From: Siderastrea siderea
Taxonomy: Eukaryota; Cnidaria; Anthozoa; Scleractinia; Rhizangiidae
Assembly (NCBI GenBank): GCA_964030785.1
Contig: OZ034975.1
Span: forward strand, 20,304,142-20,368,141
Reading direction: 5' to 3'
Length of the DNA stretch: 64,000 nt
A program made the translations under genes and the position numbers. The notes under the pieces are model-generated. The model did not search any database. It was not told the origin of the DNA and was given only the letters and a program-made list of their open reading frames with translations. Below are positions 1 through 13,003 of this stretch, piece by piece; position 1 is the first letter of the stretch; every line of letters starts with the position of its first letter.

Positions 1-1850
1 TCAATGGACAGAAGGTGCAAAAGGTGAATTGAATGTTCCAACACAGAATTCCACTTTCAGTCTCATCAGCACAATCAAACATTGCACAATACAAGATTAT
101 TATGTATTCTAATCAAAACTGGAAATCCACTTAAGTCTCATTGACTGTGAATGGTTCACAATCAACTTAAGTATATCGTATTTATTTGCCTCTAAACCGA
201 GCGATTTTTACACAAAGTCAAGCCAAGTTTAGGTAAAATAATAGGCCAGAGAGGGGGTTTGGCTTATAGCCGAGAGTTTTTACACACATTGAATATTACT
301 GAGTGTGAAATCACTGATAAATGACACAAAATATCACTCTGAGCAGCAGGTCCCCAGACATCTAGTTATTTGATACATCAGCAACTAAATTATTAAAATA
401 ATATAACGAAAGTGTCTCTGACACAGCCCGATGATAAAGCAAAGTTCCTCTCTTAGGAATACCAAAGAGCTTGCGAGCATCAGCGAATCTCTACAAGAGC
501 TCACGAAAACAACCACAGGAATGTGCAACTCCACTACAATATCTCATAGTTACTATCGCAACCACGAGATAAAAATGTGAAGGTCAGTTTGTGTTTAACA
601 AGAAATTCTGAAGAGTTTACGGGCGGCCAATGGTAACTCTACCCGATTCTTAAAATTCCAAGGAGGCCCAGCACATGAATCTGTGTGACCAAAACAGTGA
701 CTATTCGAAGCAATATTTTGACTAATGTTGTGACACTATCGAGAAAGATATTTTGGGTATGCTGAAGAATTTACAGGTATTCTGAAGAATTTATTCGCGT
801 TGCATCCTCAGTCTCGAATATGTGACCTTAGCACATAAACATAAGAGATATAAAGGAAATATAATCCGAATCACGTGCAAGAAATACAAATTAATTACGT
901 TTATCGGTAACACTTTTAAAATACTAAGAACACTATATCCCTCCCCAAGTTGAGATAGGAAATCTAATTCAATCACTTGACAAGAAGGTCATCATTACTA
1001 CAAACTAAAATGTCCGGCTAAAATCGGATATGTCTAAATGTCTATGAGAAATAACAAAAGCGACTTTCATTGAAACGTTCAAAGTTCACTCAACCATAAC
1101 AATCAAAACAATATACATGTAGTCAGAAACGGTTATGTTTTTGCTACAGTCGCCAACAATATTTCTCAGCACTTGTAAGTTCAGTTCAGGTGAGAACATA
1201 TATAGTCTCGGAGATAGTCCGGGGGTCGTCGCAACCTCTGAGGCCTGTTTTCTACACATGTCGCTGCTCTTAATGTAAATAGTTTTAATTCTATTCTTAG
1301 GAAATATTTTAATTTATTTTAAGTGAGTGTGCAATTACTGATTGATGTAAATAGTTTTTAGTTTATTTTTTTCGTTAATTTTGTTTTTCATTCAGAGATA
1401 GTGGCCACGCCACACCAAGAGGACTAAGTTCCAGTAACGGACGACGACCACGACAACGAACAACAAAAGGAATACAAAAGGAATGCAACTTCCATTTTAT
1501 AAGTCGGCGACGTGCACTCGTGCACGACAGCCGCCTAAATAGATGTTCATACATTATACACAGAAATATTGTGTCAGGAGAACATTAACTTAGACAGACA
1601 ATTTAGTTCTAATAGAGTCTGAGCATTAAGCAATGGCTTAAGTTCTCTTACATAGAGCATTTCATGTATCAGGTGTTGTGTTGCCTCCTGTCAAGTGACA
1701 GACTGCATCACATAAGCCACATGTAAATAACAATGTATTGTTGATTGGTTACTAGGGGCTTTTTCTTACGGATCTTGGGCTTCTTCGGCTGCATTACCAA
1801 AGCTATGTTTTTTTTATATCAAGTGTAAAAGAGGGCTTATAAGAACAATG
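1..1850. other. Intergenic or intronic sequence, no gene seen
   Basis: No convincing coding exon is visible in this AT-rich stretch; open frames are short and of random composition. Around 1190-1550 a T-rich segment is followed by a GC-richer segment, which resembles the edge of an old repeat, but I cannot assign a family. Confidence 0.5.
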
Positions 1851-1851
1851 C

Positions 1852-1852
<1 letters not shown>

Positions 1853-1897
<45 letters not shown>

Positions 1898-1922
1898 TCA
1901 ATAATAATAATAATAATAATAA
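1853..1922. repeat. (AAT)n microsatellite
   Basis: An almost pure run of AAT/TAA triplets is broken once by a 'tgtca' interruption near the middle. It is ordinary simple-sequence DNA. Confidence 0.95.
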
Positions 1923-3401
1923 CAGTTTTTATGGATGCATTTCGAGAGCCTCAATGCTAGCCAAGCTTATCATTTTACGCCGCAAGCTAGCTCCATTGGG
2001 GAAGACAAATTGAAAGAAGAGGAAGAAAGTGAGTGCCTTAAAGACCTCCGTTGCCAGCTGCAAAATCTGGCACATCCTGTGGATTCCAAACTTTTCCAGT
2101 TTTTGACCTCAATGACAACAGAGCCAACATTGTTAGAGTACAGTTATGAAATCTTGGTAATGATCCATAACAGGAAAACTCTACAACAGTCTTCACAAGT
2201 AAGAAAATCAAAGATGACATTAAGATTTGTGAGAAAAAGCCAGCTACATCGGCTCCTCAGCCAGCACTTACATTTATGCACGGACGTATACAAAACATGG
2301 CCCCCCAGTCCATGGACCACTCCTTTGGTTTTTTTCATCTTTAAGTTCAGTGGGAGAACTCGAGGGATGATGTATTGATAGCAGCCGACGTGGCACAGTT
2401 ATTGAAAGCTTGAAGCAGACAAAATTCATATTTTCTAACATAAGTGGGTTATGATGTGAAGAAATATGTCAAGATGTTGTTTCATTTTATCACTTATTTT
2501 CATACAAAAAACATTAAAAACACATGACTAACTTTTCAAACTTGTCAGTCTTCACTCCTTTTATTGCATTCCAGTATAAATTGAAAGTGATGCAGCAAAC
2601 CCAAAGGAGGACCGAAAAACCTGGAAAATAAATGCAATTCTTATCAGGTTCAAATTGATTGACTGGAATTTGTCTGGCTACTGAATTTTGTGTAGTTATT
2701 GAGCAGATATATACAGGTACAGTGATTGACAGATAAAACTGTCTTCCCTTCTTCACAAAAAATGCAGGAATACAACAACAAAAACAACAAAAATAAAAAC
2801 AAAAATGAAACAAGATCTCAAAAGAGTCACATATATCATACCCATAAATGAGAGCAACCATGCCTGGAAGTCACATAAAGAGCTGTCATCTGGGGGGACA
2901 CCTGTCTGTATTAACACACAGAGCTTTTAAATTAAAATCCTACAGCAACTAAGGTCTTTATTTATCAGCATCAGCATTCTATGCTGATTGACTGAGCCAT
3001 GGGATACTTAAAAACATGTAACAATATTAAGTGTTTCAGAGACCTCCTTCACATATTAGACAAATACTAGACTGCTAAATGCTATATTCAGACAAACCCT
3101 TCCCCCCTCCTCACCTACACAAAATAATACTGTTTCCTTTACTTACAAAATACCAGCATCTTGCCATTTTCACATTTATTGCCAAACACTTTGATACATT
3201 ACAAAATAATGTATGTGCATGACACAACATTTTGGTTAACATTTGGCCAAGCTCACTCAAAAGTACTCATGAGACAAATATACATTACAATCTCTAGAAC
3301 CCAGATCCCACTATTTTGTGCCTCTCACCATCTCAAATCAAAAGCACTTCCCCTTATCTTTTCTTTCAATTTAACCCCTGATAACTCAATAACTCATCAC
3401 C

Positions 3402-3406
3402 ATCAC

Positions 3407-3441
<35 letters not shown>

Positions 3442-3459
3442 CCATTATTATTATTATTA
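3402..3459. repeat. (CAT)n/(ATT)n microsatellite
   Basis: Runs of CAT/ATC triplets change into ATT triplets. Read as protein this gives a poly-His/poly-Tyr run, which is an artefact of the microsatellite and not a metal-binding protein. Confidence 0.95.
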
Positions 3460-4164
3460 GGATCTTTTAACTCAAACAGGCATCCACTAAACCAGGATTT
3501 TTTTTATTTTCATTAGTTTTGTTACATAGAACGTTACATAGTTAACACCTTAACCATCTGGGAGAGAGGCAGTGTTGCTACATTGGAACACCCTCCCCTC
3601 CTACCCCTATTCAATGCTGCATTGTCTTCACCTATTTGGCTAAAACGTTTTTACAGCATTCCCTAATGGGAGAGGAAGGGAGACATAATTGTACTGCCAA
3701 CAAAGTGACACTGCAATTGTAGGTTCTTAGAACATCTCCACAGTCAACAGCAATTTCCATCCATTTCAACATAAAGACTGGCAAAGACTTATAGATCATT
3801 ATTCATTTTATGATATCTGTTTACTTATCTGTTGGTTTATTATTTTATTTATATTTATATTTTATGGGTTAAACACTTAAAGGTCTGAAAGACAAAACTG
3901 GGATGAGTCAGCACACTGGACACTGGCAGGTACATTTTTTTAAAGAACTCTGGAGCAAGGCAACTTCACACAAAAGGATAACACTCACCAGCAAATAACT
4001 AACACTGTCAAGGAAAGCAGCCACACTGAGGGCCAAGATCAGCCTCTGAAACAAACCAACCATCAATAAAATTAACCAGCAGGGGATCTAGGGGTTCATT
4101 CATTAACTAAAGGCCCACCTTCTTTTTGTCCAACAAAATACTGGTGAGTCCTGAAGGACTTACT

Positions 4165-4610
4165 TCTGGGGGGAGTGGGTACTCCCTTATAACAAGCTAA
4201 AAGCAACTGCAAAAAGACTTGAGACTACATTCACAATTTTCATGGTCATTTCTGGCATTCTCATAATCAATTGATCAATGTTGTTATGGATTTAGCAATG
4301 ACATTATATCCAAACCAACAAACAACAACATTGAAAGGGGAAGGGGGGTCAGAAATGTATTTCAGTTTTCCATTCCTTTTAAAGAGCATGTTCTTAAAAG
4401 GAAATCCAATGTTTTGGGAGAGTGTCTCAACAATTTTGCAATTGCTTGTAGATAGGTATGTGTGACACCAAAGGGTACAGTTTTCAAGCTGTTTTGGTCC
4501 TGAAATACTGGTAGGTATAAATTTTGAAAATTTTGGTCTGAAATGAAAGTTTGTGCATTCTGGTCTGGAACTGGGTATGCAGGTTTTAGAGGAAGCTACT
4601 TTATTATTAA
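4165..4610. repeat. Decayed dispersed repeat with 'ttttggtctgaaat' sub-motifs
   Basis: The stretch starts with 'gggagtgggtactccc' and then holds variants of 'ttttggtctgaaat' and 'ctggtctggaactgggtat' near 4493, 4533 and 4560. I recognise this layout as a dispersed repeat common in cnidarian genomes, but the copy is diverged and partly scrambled. The recognition is from general knowledge; the internal near-repeats are seen directly. Confidence 0.4.
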
Positions 4611-5993
4611 ATATTATCACCACTTGTTGAGAAGTGGGCTTTGATTAACATCAGGAATTTTAAGCCCTTCTCAAATGCTTACGCAGACCAAAATAGGTCC
4701 GAAATTGGGTCAGGTCTGAAACAGTTTGGCACATGTAAAGTTCATTGTCTGAATCAATTTAGCCAGGATTGATTAATTTAGGTCAGCCTAAATTTAAATT
4801 TAATTTGGTTCATGATAAGCACCATGTCTGAAACAAGCTAAGAGACGATAGGGTTTAGAATTAAACCACGGCGCTCAAAAAAGTACTCACCTCTAGCTAT
4901 CTTTCATTATCTCAGGCCACCCAAGATGTTAAGAACTGCACTCTTAATTTTTCACAAATTTAATTTCCCACAACATGAATTTTGCTTTTTACTACATAAT
5001 TTGAAACCACAACATGGAAGACTGCTGCCATGAAATTACAGCATGGTAGGGCCTAAAAATTCCAATAAAATGGACATGACAAGTTTTGAAATTCAGAAGA
5101 GGCAAATGCATTTACTCTCGGCCCCCTAACAGGACCTCATAAAAGCCAAGCATCTCACTCAGTTTCCAGCTATAGCAACACATCTCTGTCAAGCCCAAAG
5201 TATTAACAAATTCCATACCTGTATAAAATACTTGTATTTTTTGAAGAGCCATATGACAAATATTATGAAAAGACTGCAAATTTTAAAAAAGATAAAGATC
5301 AAACAAGCTGACATGTAAAGAATTGTATGTCTTTACTCTAATTCATAGCGGTCACTAACATTAAACTCTGAATTGTGGAATGGGACTAATTTTTACATCA
5401 CCGCTCCATCCAGTTTTGTTGACAGATTCCAGATATTCCTGAGACACACAACATTGCTGCAACTATATTAATTTATTGTTTAAATGTCAAAGAGCTGCTT
5501 TGAGCTGTTTAAATTTCTTTCCCAGTAAGATCATCAAATTACAACTAGATTTTTGACACTTCCACTTCAGCAAAATACAAAGCAATTCTTTGAACCAGAC
5601 ATTTGGACCATTTATTTTATTCAATTAAGTCAATGATTGCTCGACTTTGTCAACCACAAGTATTGTTTGTTACACAAAGTGATTTTCTTCACTCTTCATA
5701 ACTTTTGCAACCGCTCTTTTGACCTATTCTTTCTCTTTTATTCTCCTCTGTTGCAAAGACACAAATAATTTGATTCATGATGTTGTTACGTTGTCCTTTG
5801 CAAATCATGTGGAATGGCCTTTCTCCTTCGTTCTATTTCCACATAGTCTGCTGCTTGCAAAGTGTGCAAAAAAAGGCCCCTTGTCAGCCGGGGGAATGTC
5901 TGGAATTTGTCTGGGATGGTGATGCAAAATTTTGGTTCCATTCAAACTGAGAGTGAATAAATATGAAATAATCACGTGTCAACTGTGGATGGA

Positions 5994-6236
5994 ACAAGAA
6001 ATGATGACGACCATAGCAGTTAAAGATATCAACTTTAACCAGTTAATAAGAGCATAAGAGCAACCTGAAAGAATTCAGGCTTCAATGGGATTCTAAGCCA
6101 CGACCCTACAATACCAGTACAGCACTCTAACCAACTGAGCTATCAGCCCACAGGATGCTGGTCATTTGTGAATATGTGAGTTGATAAGTTTAACTGTGAT
6201 GCTACGGTCATCATCACTTCTTATTTCATGATCTGC
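5994..6236. mobile_element. Short inverted-repeat element enclosing a tRNA-like sequence
   Basis: Arms 5994-6034 and 6180-6236 are imperfect inverted complements, built on 'gatgacgaccatagcagtta' and its counterpart. Between them lies a tRNA-like sequence on the minus strand (6087-6149). This could be a MITE that captured a tRNA gene or a tRNA-derived SINE carrying an inverted duplication. No clear target duplication was found. Confidence 0.5.
6087..6149 (-). pseudogene. tRNA-like sequence (tRNA pseudogene or SINE head)
   Basis: Read on the minus strand it begins GGGCTGATAGCTCAGTTGGT, which contains a good polymerase III A box (TAGCTCAGTTGG). It ends with a degraded B box, 'gtggcttagaatccc', where an intact one would be close to GGTTCGAATCC. 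A cloverleaf acceptor pairing is not evident, so this is not a functional tRNA gene. Such tRNA-headed sequences are typical of SINEs. Confidence 0.55.
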
Positions 6237-6654
6237 AGTTCACATAATATTATGACTGATTCATATAAAAATTATTCACTCTCTTTTATTGGGTTACTCC
6301 ACAAAAAATCCACACACCCCGGTGGATGGCAAGAGTTTTTAACCCCCCTCTTTTAATAAGTAGATCTTCACAACACCATCTTGGTGGCAGAAATTCATAG
6401 AAATCCATCAAACATTGACCAAGTTATGGCATTATGTGCCAACTGGTACCGGTAGGGATTAAAGGGTTAATTCACTGAAAAGTACCACATTCAAGATATT
6501 GTACCAATGGAGGACTGGGCCCGGCATCATGGCAAACGGACGCAGACATTAAGCGCTCTGTGCCGAACGATCTGTTTCCTTGGCCTAAGCATGTTTTTTA
6601 TAGTCTGCGTGTTGGATTAGGCCAACCAGCTTTAAAGTGTTTACTTTCAAACAG

Positions 6655-7497
6655 ATGGGCAGAGGTAAAAAGAGAACAAAAAAAGGTTCTTCGAGCTCAT
6701 CGATCGGAGAAGACGACAAAGAAGACATGCTGACACCAGGCAGTTTACCTCTATTGCAAGAATCCGTCGACTGCCTTAAGAAAGTTGTAACAGAAGGCTT
6801 TGCTGGGATCCATGCGGATATGGATAAACTTCGACACAAATTTAAAGAAGAAATTGACGGCGTGAAAGGCACTATCAAAGACGTTGAAAAAAGCCTGACT
6901 AGCACTCAAGATGACGTAGAGTCACTGAAAGAAACCGTCAAGAAAGTTTCCGATGCTAACACTAACAGCATGAAAGCCCTTAATGACAGAATTCTTAAAC
7001 TGGAAGAGAAACTAAAACTAGAAACCGAAAGAAACACCCAACTAGAGCAATACACGAGACGAGAGAATCTACGATTCAACAACATCAAAGAAACGGAGGG
7101 AGAAGATTGTAAGGCTTTGATCTGCGATATCTTACAAAAAGATATGAAGCTGGACGCTTCCTCGATAAAGTTCCATGCTGTCCACCGCGTTGGGAAAAAA
7201 GTGCAGGAAAGAACAAGGCCGATCATAGTACATTTTGTAAGCCGCAAATACAGAAATGCCGTATGGGCGAAACGAGACAAAATCAAACAATCTAATGTCC
7301 ACACAGATGCTTACATAACAGAAGACTTCGCACGCGCTATTCAAGAAGAGAGGAAAGTCTTAATAAAAGCAATGACCAAAGCAAGAGAAGACTTAGGAAT
7401 GGACAACATCAAAGTCATCGGAAGGTATTTGATTATTGAAAATCAGAAGTATGACTTTAATAACATCCCAGATTTTCTAAAGCAACCACTTTCTTAG
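6655..7497 (+). CDS. LINE-1-type ORF1 protein (RNA-binding chaperone)
   Basis: This 280-residue protein is taken from the first ATG; the frame opens 18 bases earlier at a GTG. Known role of the family: trimeric RNA-binding and nucleic-acid chaperone of the LINE ribonucleoprotein. Seen here: a basic, Ser-rich N-terminus, then a heptad-like Lys/Glu/Leu coiled coil over about residues 40-135. An RRM-like domain follows, starting around the 'RRENLRFNNIKE' motif, where ORF1 proteins carry a conserved REN/RRENLRF signature, and then a basic C-terminal domain. It is uninterrupted, unlike ORF2 downstream, so it decayed less or had less time to collect frameshifts. Confidence 0.85.
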   Translation: MGRGKKRTKKGSSSSSIGEDDKEDMLTPGSLPLLQESVDCLKKVVTEGFAGIHADMDKLRHKFKEEIDGVKGTIKDVEKSLTSTQDDVESLKETVKKVSDANTNSMKALNDRILKLEEKLKLETERNTQLEQYTRRENLRFNNIKETEGEDCKALICDILQKDMKLDASSIKFHAVHRVGKKVQERTRPIIVHFVSRKYRNAVWAKRDKIKQSNVHTDAYITEDFARAIQEERKVLIKAMTKAREDLGMDNIKVIGRYLIIENQKYDFNNIPDFLKQPLS

Positions 7498-7980
7498 GAC
7501 ATCTCTGAAACATGGAGATAATTATTCGGTTTTTTTTGGAACCCAATGCACATATTAACAAGTTTATTTTACCTTAGGGTACGTGGGAAACAAGATCCCA
7601 TTGGGCACAATAGCGCGTTAACTGTGAATACCTTCATTAAGTCTCGAGGGGTATTAGTCCTAAAGAAATAGTTTTTAATGCGTTTAATGTTATGTATTGT
7701 CCGATGTATTTTTTTTGTATTTTTCTCTGTATATATGTAATAATTTTTGCGCCACTGCAGCACAGCTAGCTCCTTTGTTTCAAGCTTTCAGCTGCCTTGT
7801 CAATTACCCTCAAGGAAAGGCTACATTTACCAAGTTTTGGAAGCCCCCGTTTATATATGGAACAAGCTTATTTAAGGGTTACCATAAAGAATCATTTAAC
7901 CCAAAAACTTGCACTATTTTCTAAATGGTCGTGACACTAAAGCTGCTCCCAGAAACAATCTTTATTTCTAGACTCCTTAC
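7498..7980. other. Inter-ORF spacer of the LINE
   Basis: About 480 bp separate ORF1 and ORF2. It is T-rich and contains short open frames with no recognisable product. It is treated as the intergenic spacer of the element. Confidence 0.6.
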
Positions 7981-10110
7981 ATGGCTCTTAAAATATGTTC
8001 ACTTAACGTAAGAGGCTTGGGAGACATGCTAAAGAGAAGAGAGGTATTTTCTTGGCTCAGGGCAAAAAACAACTCTATTTATTTTCTACAGGAAGTCCAT
8101 TGTTGCGAGAACACGTCCACGTTGTGGTCGGCAGAGTGGGGATACAAATCATATTTTAGTTGTTGCCTCCGCGCTAAAGCAGGAGTTGAGATTTTATTCA
8201 ATAATACATTTGATTTCGAAATGAAGCAGGTATATTGTGATCCGAACGGACAATTTATTATTTGCGACATCCAAACCAACGAAAAGTATTTAACGCTTGC
8301 CACCATGTATGCTCCCAACAACGATGACGCGGTTTTCTTCAAAGGTTTCTTTGAGCATTTATTAGATTTTCAATGTGAAGAAGTAGTTATTGGTGGAGAT
8401 TTCAATTTAGTGCTTAATCTAGAAAAAGACAAGAAAGGTGGTGTCGCAAAAACACACAATAATTCATTTAAAGATTTACAGGAATTCATGGAGAATTTAG
8501 ATCTGATTGATGCTTGGAGGGTGCTGCACCCTGATTCCTTAAGATATACCTGGCGCCGCCGAAAACCTGAAATTCAATGCCGACTAGACTTCTTCCTTGT
8601 TAGCCATGCAAAGCTTAATGTGCAATGTCACGCACGCCGATATTTCAACAGGATATAAAACCGACCACTCAATGATCAATATCAGTATAACTGTTCAATC
8701 GAATCCAAGAGGACCAGGCTTTTGGAAACTCAATACTTCTTTTCTGACTGAAATTGAATACATTAACCAGATAAAATCAACAATTCAAGCTGTTAAAGAA
8801 GAATATCAAAATGATGACACTATGAACCATGGGCTATTGTGGGAAATGATAAAAATGAAAACCCGAGAACAATCATTAAAATACGCAGCAGCCAAAAAGG
8901 CTAAAATTTTAAAACGGGAAGAAGATCTTGAAAAAGCAATTAACAACCTGCAATTACAGATAGAAACAACAAGCGACAACGAAGGTGCCAAACAATTAGA
9001 ATTAGAAAGAAAAAAGGCAGAGCTGGAAAATATAAGAAAAGGGAGAAAGAAATACAAAGTATTTTCTTAACATGGAAAAAAGGCACTACAAACAGGGAAT
9101 AATAAGTCAGCTAAAAACCAATGATGACAAAACAGTAAATTCAGACAAAGAAATCCTAAATCAGTGCGAATCCTTTTACAAAACTTTATACAGCTCTCAA
9201 ATGAATATCAACGACACTTACGGTGATGACATGTTTTTTGATAAGAATAATACCAAGATTCTGAACCCAGAGGAGCAAATGTCATGCGAAGGCCTGCTGA
9301 CCAAAGCTGAATGTTTACAAGCATTAAAAAATACAGAAGCAAATAAAACACCTGGCTCAGACGGAATACCTGCCGAATTTTATAAAGTTTTCTGGAACGA
9401 TTTGTCGGACCTCCTTCAGTTGTTAATTCGATTAACTTTGCATATCAGACGGGTCAATTTTCGGTAACCCAGAGACGTGGAATTATTAAATTAATTCCAA
9501 AAAAGGATACAGTACCTTACTTTATTAAGAAATGGAGACCTATAACCCTTTTAAACTGTGACTACAAAATTGCGACCAAAGCTATCGCAAACAGACTGAA
9601 AAACATTCTGCCGAACCTTATAGATAATGATCAAACTGGATTCCTTAAAGAAGTAATGATAAATGACTATGTAAAAGGCAGTTTAAACATGATTGATATT
9701 GAATCTTTTAATAAAAGATTAAAAACTACCTGGGTCAAAAATATATTGATGTTAACAATCACGGGAAATGGAAACTCTTTTTTGATTTAGAACTTAGGAA
9801 TTACGGAGGACGAGCTTTTTCCAGCGGCAATCTCAGAAAAAGCGACTTGCTAAAGCATTTTAAATTACCCTATCCCTTTATCGTGGAGATCGCAAATATC
9901 TGGTCTGAAATAACTTTTGAGAATAATGTTAAGTCTACAGACCATTTTTGCTCTCTGAACCTTTGGCACAACTCTCTTTTACAGATCAATAACAAACCAA
10001 TCTTCTACGAAGCATGGCTGCAAAAAGGGATTAACAAGGTTTCGCATTTGATGAAAGATTCAGATGCGTTCCTATCCTTTCATGAAAACGCAACCTGTAG
10101 CCTGAAATAA
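7981..10110 (+). pseudogene. LINE-1-type ORF2 (endonuclease and reverse transcriptase), broken
   Basis: The start is ATG at 7981. Residues 1-215 form an apurinic-type endonuclease/exonuclease/phosphatase domain: 'SLNVRGLGD' near the start, 'FLQEVHC' with the catalytic Glu, 'MYAPNN', and 'IGGDFNLVL' with the Asp-Phe-Asn motif. A frameshift at about 8600-8640 moves the 'DHSMI' end of the domain to another frame. Further shifts occur near 9058 and 9450. The N-terminal reverse-transcriptase motifs ('NKTPGSDGIPAEFYK', 'WRPITLLNCDYKIATKAIAN', 'QTGFL') are then visible, but the sequence jumps near 9655 directly to the C-terminal region ('LNMIDIESFNKRLKTTW'). The catalytic YxDD region is therefore deleted. 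Confidence 0.85.
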
Positions 10111-10260
10111 AACATTTCTCTGTCTTTCTGGCATGTCACAATGGCCTCAAAAGTGGAGCAGTGTCCGAAAATAAACTCTTAGAAAGCTATGTTAAGACAG
10201 AAGGCTAATAATTTATTTCAGTTGTTTTGAAACCTAAGGCTAGAACTATGTTTATATGTT

Positions 10261-10362
10261 ATTGTAAGTACTGTATGTAGCGCGTATTATTAGTAGTGTA
10301 AAGAATGTAAGCAACTGTAATGTAATGTAATATAATGTATTGTAAAGAATGTAAGTAATTGT
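10261..10362. repeat. TGTAA-rich simple repeat
   Basis: Degenerate 'tgtaa/tgtaatgtaa' units run here. The position just after the LINE suggests it may be the 3' tail of that element, which is inference. Confidence 0.5.
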
Positions 10363-11103
10363 TCGTACGAGTTGGGAAAGATCTCATGGATATACCCACC
10401 ACGATTCCCCAAACTAGGTAAGGAACGATATTAAAATTAAAACAAACATTAAGTCCATTCATTGGCCACCATGCGCCTATGGTAGGCCTCATTTGCCTTC
10501 AAAGTAATTCATCTGCCTTAACCTCTGTTCATCTACCTTTATAATCCTTCCATGAGGGGCTTAAGCCACAGAAAAAAAGTAGCCTAATTTGCCTACAATA
10601 AAGGCGGTAACATCAGACACTGCGGTTGACACATAAGGCGTTAACCGTGTCCGGCGGAATTCGTTTAAATTGACATTTTTGACGACTTATAAGAAGGAAA
10701 CCACATGAACAGACGAAGAAAAATTAATTTCAGCTGAACATGATAGAGTCCTGCTAAAAAAGGCAGTTAGGATTCGTGCGAGTTGGCCCGGCTCAACCGA
10801 CAATTGGCTTCGCGTATGTGCGGGCAATACCACAAAAAATAACGGCCCGGTAAGAATTATTTCAGTTTGAAAATGATCAATACACCTTTAATTCTCAGCT
10901 ACTTTATGTCTTACTTCCTTTCAAACAGCGATAATGTCTTTATATCAAAAAAGAGATATCTAAATGGAAAAAACAAAAGTCCTTTTGTAAGAATGACCTA
11001 AATTATTTCCTTCTGTAGTGAATTAAAAGGATAAAACTTGAACTATTGTAGCGCATACGATAACTGAAGGGAAATTTACATAAATATACCAAAAGCCTAG
11101 TGT

Positions 11104-11520
11104 TAGCTAAAAAGCGATGTTGGACATTCCGCTTCCAGGTATCTGCTACCCAGGGAAGGCAGAATAAGCTAAAAAGCGATGTAAGACATTCTGCTTCCAG
11201 GTATCTGCTACCCAAGGAAGACAGACTAAGCTAAAGCGTGATGTTAGGCATTCCGCTTCCAGGTATCTGCTGCCCAGGGAAGACAGAATAAGCTAAAAAG
11301 CGATGTAAGACATTCTACTTCCAGGTATCTGCTACCCAAGGATGACAGAATAAGCTAAAAAGCGATGTTAGACATTCCGCTTCCAGGTATCTGCTACCCA
11401 AGGAAGACAGAATATTAGCTAAAGTGCGATGTTAGGCATTTCGCTTCCAGGTATATTCCACCCAAGGAAAACAGAATAAGCTAAAGCGCTATGATAGCGA
11501 TCAAGCTTCCAGGTACAGCA
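11104..11520. repeat. Tandem minisatellite, ~61-bp unit, about 7 copies
   Basis: Each unit starts with 'agctaaaaagcgatgt', has 'cttccaggtatctgctaccc' in the middle and ends with 'gaagacagaata'. Seven successive units begin near 11104, 11167, 11228, 11290, 11351, 11414 and 11478. Divergence rises toward the right end. Confidence 0.9.
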
Positions 11521-12445
11521 TAATGTCTAAGGAAATCAGAATAAAGCAAGAGCGCGATGCTTATATTTCGCCTCAAGGTGTGTACAAAATCGTTCATTTT
11601 CTCTTGTTGCTACTTACCAAAGGTTTCTTGTCTCTTTTAGTCTTGATTCCAAAGCTTCGTGGATCGGTCGTCATTATTGAAGACGCGCGCAATTTTCAAA
11701 ACCTCATATTTCCCGCCAGCACTGCGTTACACTCAAAACACAAATGCATATAATTATGTTTTGAAGAAAACCTGGTATTACCCAAGATGTTGCTTCAGCA
11801 CTTAGGTTGGAAACCTTCTATACTTGAAATACAGTAAGTAAAATATCAAAAGGAAAACGCAATGAAGCTGGGTAAAGTTAATAGATGATACCAGTGTGGC
11901 TCGAATAAATTATAATCAGAGTCGTGAAAGCGCCACATCCCATGCATCCTCTTACCTACATTTCTTCACATAAAAATGTATAGCCTTAGTCTAAAAATTG
12001 ATCGATGTCGGGTTCTTGCTTGACCTACATACAAATCAATACAACTCAGTAAAGATAATTATGGGCAGTTCTAAGAGGCATAGAGGAGAATTTGCAGGTT
12101 TACGTAATGTTGAAATAAATTCCTGCCAGATAATTCTCACACAAAATTACGATTCTGTTTTGACAGCCTGCCCAGGAAAATCTACTAAAATCGCAATTGC
12201 ATGCATCAACCGGTTTTGATTGTCATAAAGGACTATGGTGGCAGTCTAGCAAAGAAAATATATCATAAAACTGAAACGACGAGCATCACTACAAACGGCG
12301 TGACAAGACAGAATAATTCTTTGGTCCTGTTTAAGGTTTCATTTCCTGGCGTATGGTGACAAAACGTGGGACTAACATTGCTAACATTCGACAGAGCCAA
12401 AAGGAGGTTACCCGAAAATCAGACATACCTGCCTTAAAATTCCTA

Positions 12446-13003
12446 CCCTGCAAGCAGAGGTTTCTTGGTCACCCTATGTTCCGGCGGGCGAATAAGTAAC
12501 CTCTGCGCAAAACCGTCTGATTTCCTGTCGTGCATGTGCAAAATTCGTCATACGCGTCGTCACTTACCTTTTGCACGCGCGTTCATTCGTGAGATAAACA
12601 AAACTTGTGAACTCCATAAAAACGTTACTTGCACCCGCTTTATTTGAGCATTACTTTCAACTCCGGATAAGTATCAGTAAAGCAAAGGTTTAACAATTGC
12701 TGCCTTATCTTTCTGCGTATTTTCTGAGCTAGGAGAAATGACAAAAGAATTTTGTAACAAAAAAAAGCAAATCTGTCGGGTACAACAACCTCGCAAGCGT
12801 ATTACAGCACGCGCACTTTTTGACAGCATTTACAGCATGCATCAGCTTCAAAACCGGTTGAGAGCCGGTTAGAATCAAGTATTTTTAATTAATTTGTCCA
12901 AAATCCTGGACGGCGGCAGATCAAAGAATCAGACAGTTTTGCGCAGAGGTTACTTATTCGCCCGCCGGAACATAGGGCGACCAAGAAACCTCTGCTTGCA
13001 GGG
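12446..13003. mobile_element. MITE, 558 bp, 75-bp terminal inverted repeats, TA target site
   Basis: The arms 12446-12520 and 12929-13003 are inverted complements with about two mismatches, starting CCCTGCAAGCAGAGG. TA flanks both ends (12444-12445, 13004-13005), as for Tc1/mariner-type insertion. No transposase is encoded. The core contains unrelated AT-rich sequence. Confidence 0.8.

Larger units (their letters stand above)
1925..5990. other. Non-coding stretch with old repeats
   Basis: No gene can be supported. The open frame at 1935-2378 is acidic and lysine-rich in its first half, then loses any protein-like character, and I recognise no domain. The frame at 2514-2861 on the minus strand is Phe/Cys-rich from AT-rich DNA. 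A simple repeat (3402-3459) and a decayed dispersed repeat (4165-4610) are listed separately. Confidence 0.45.
6637..10110 (+). mobile_element. L1-clade LINE, internally deleted
   Basis: The order is that of an L1/Tx1-type non-LTR retrotransposon: ORF1 (6655-7497), a ~480-bp gap, then ORF2 with an endonuclease followed by reverse-transcriptase pieces (7981-10110). ORF1 is open; ORF2 has several frameshifts and has lost the central reverse-transcriptase core. A TGTAA-rich tail near 10300-10360 may mark the 3' end. The copy cannot move by itself. Another fragment of this clade lies at 38520-39995 in the opposite orientation. Confidence 0.85.

Noticed and set aside
3161..3460. Histidine-rich protein
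   Set aside because: The His/Tyr run is the (CAT)n/(ATT)n microsatellite and the upstream frame has no protein character.
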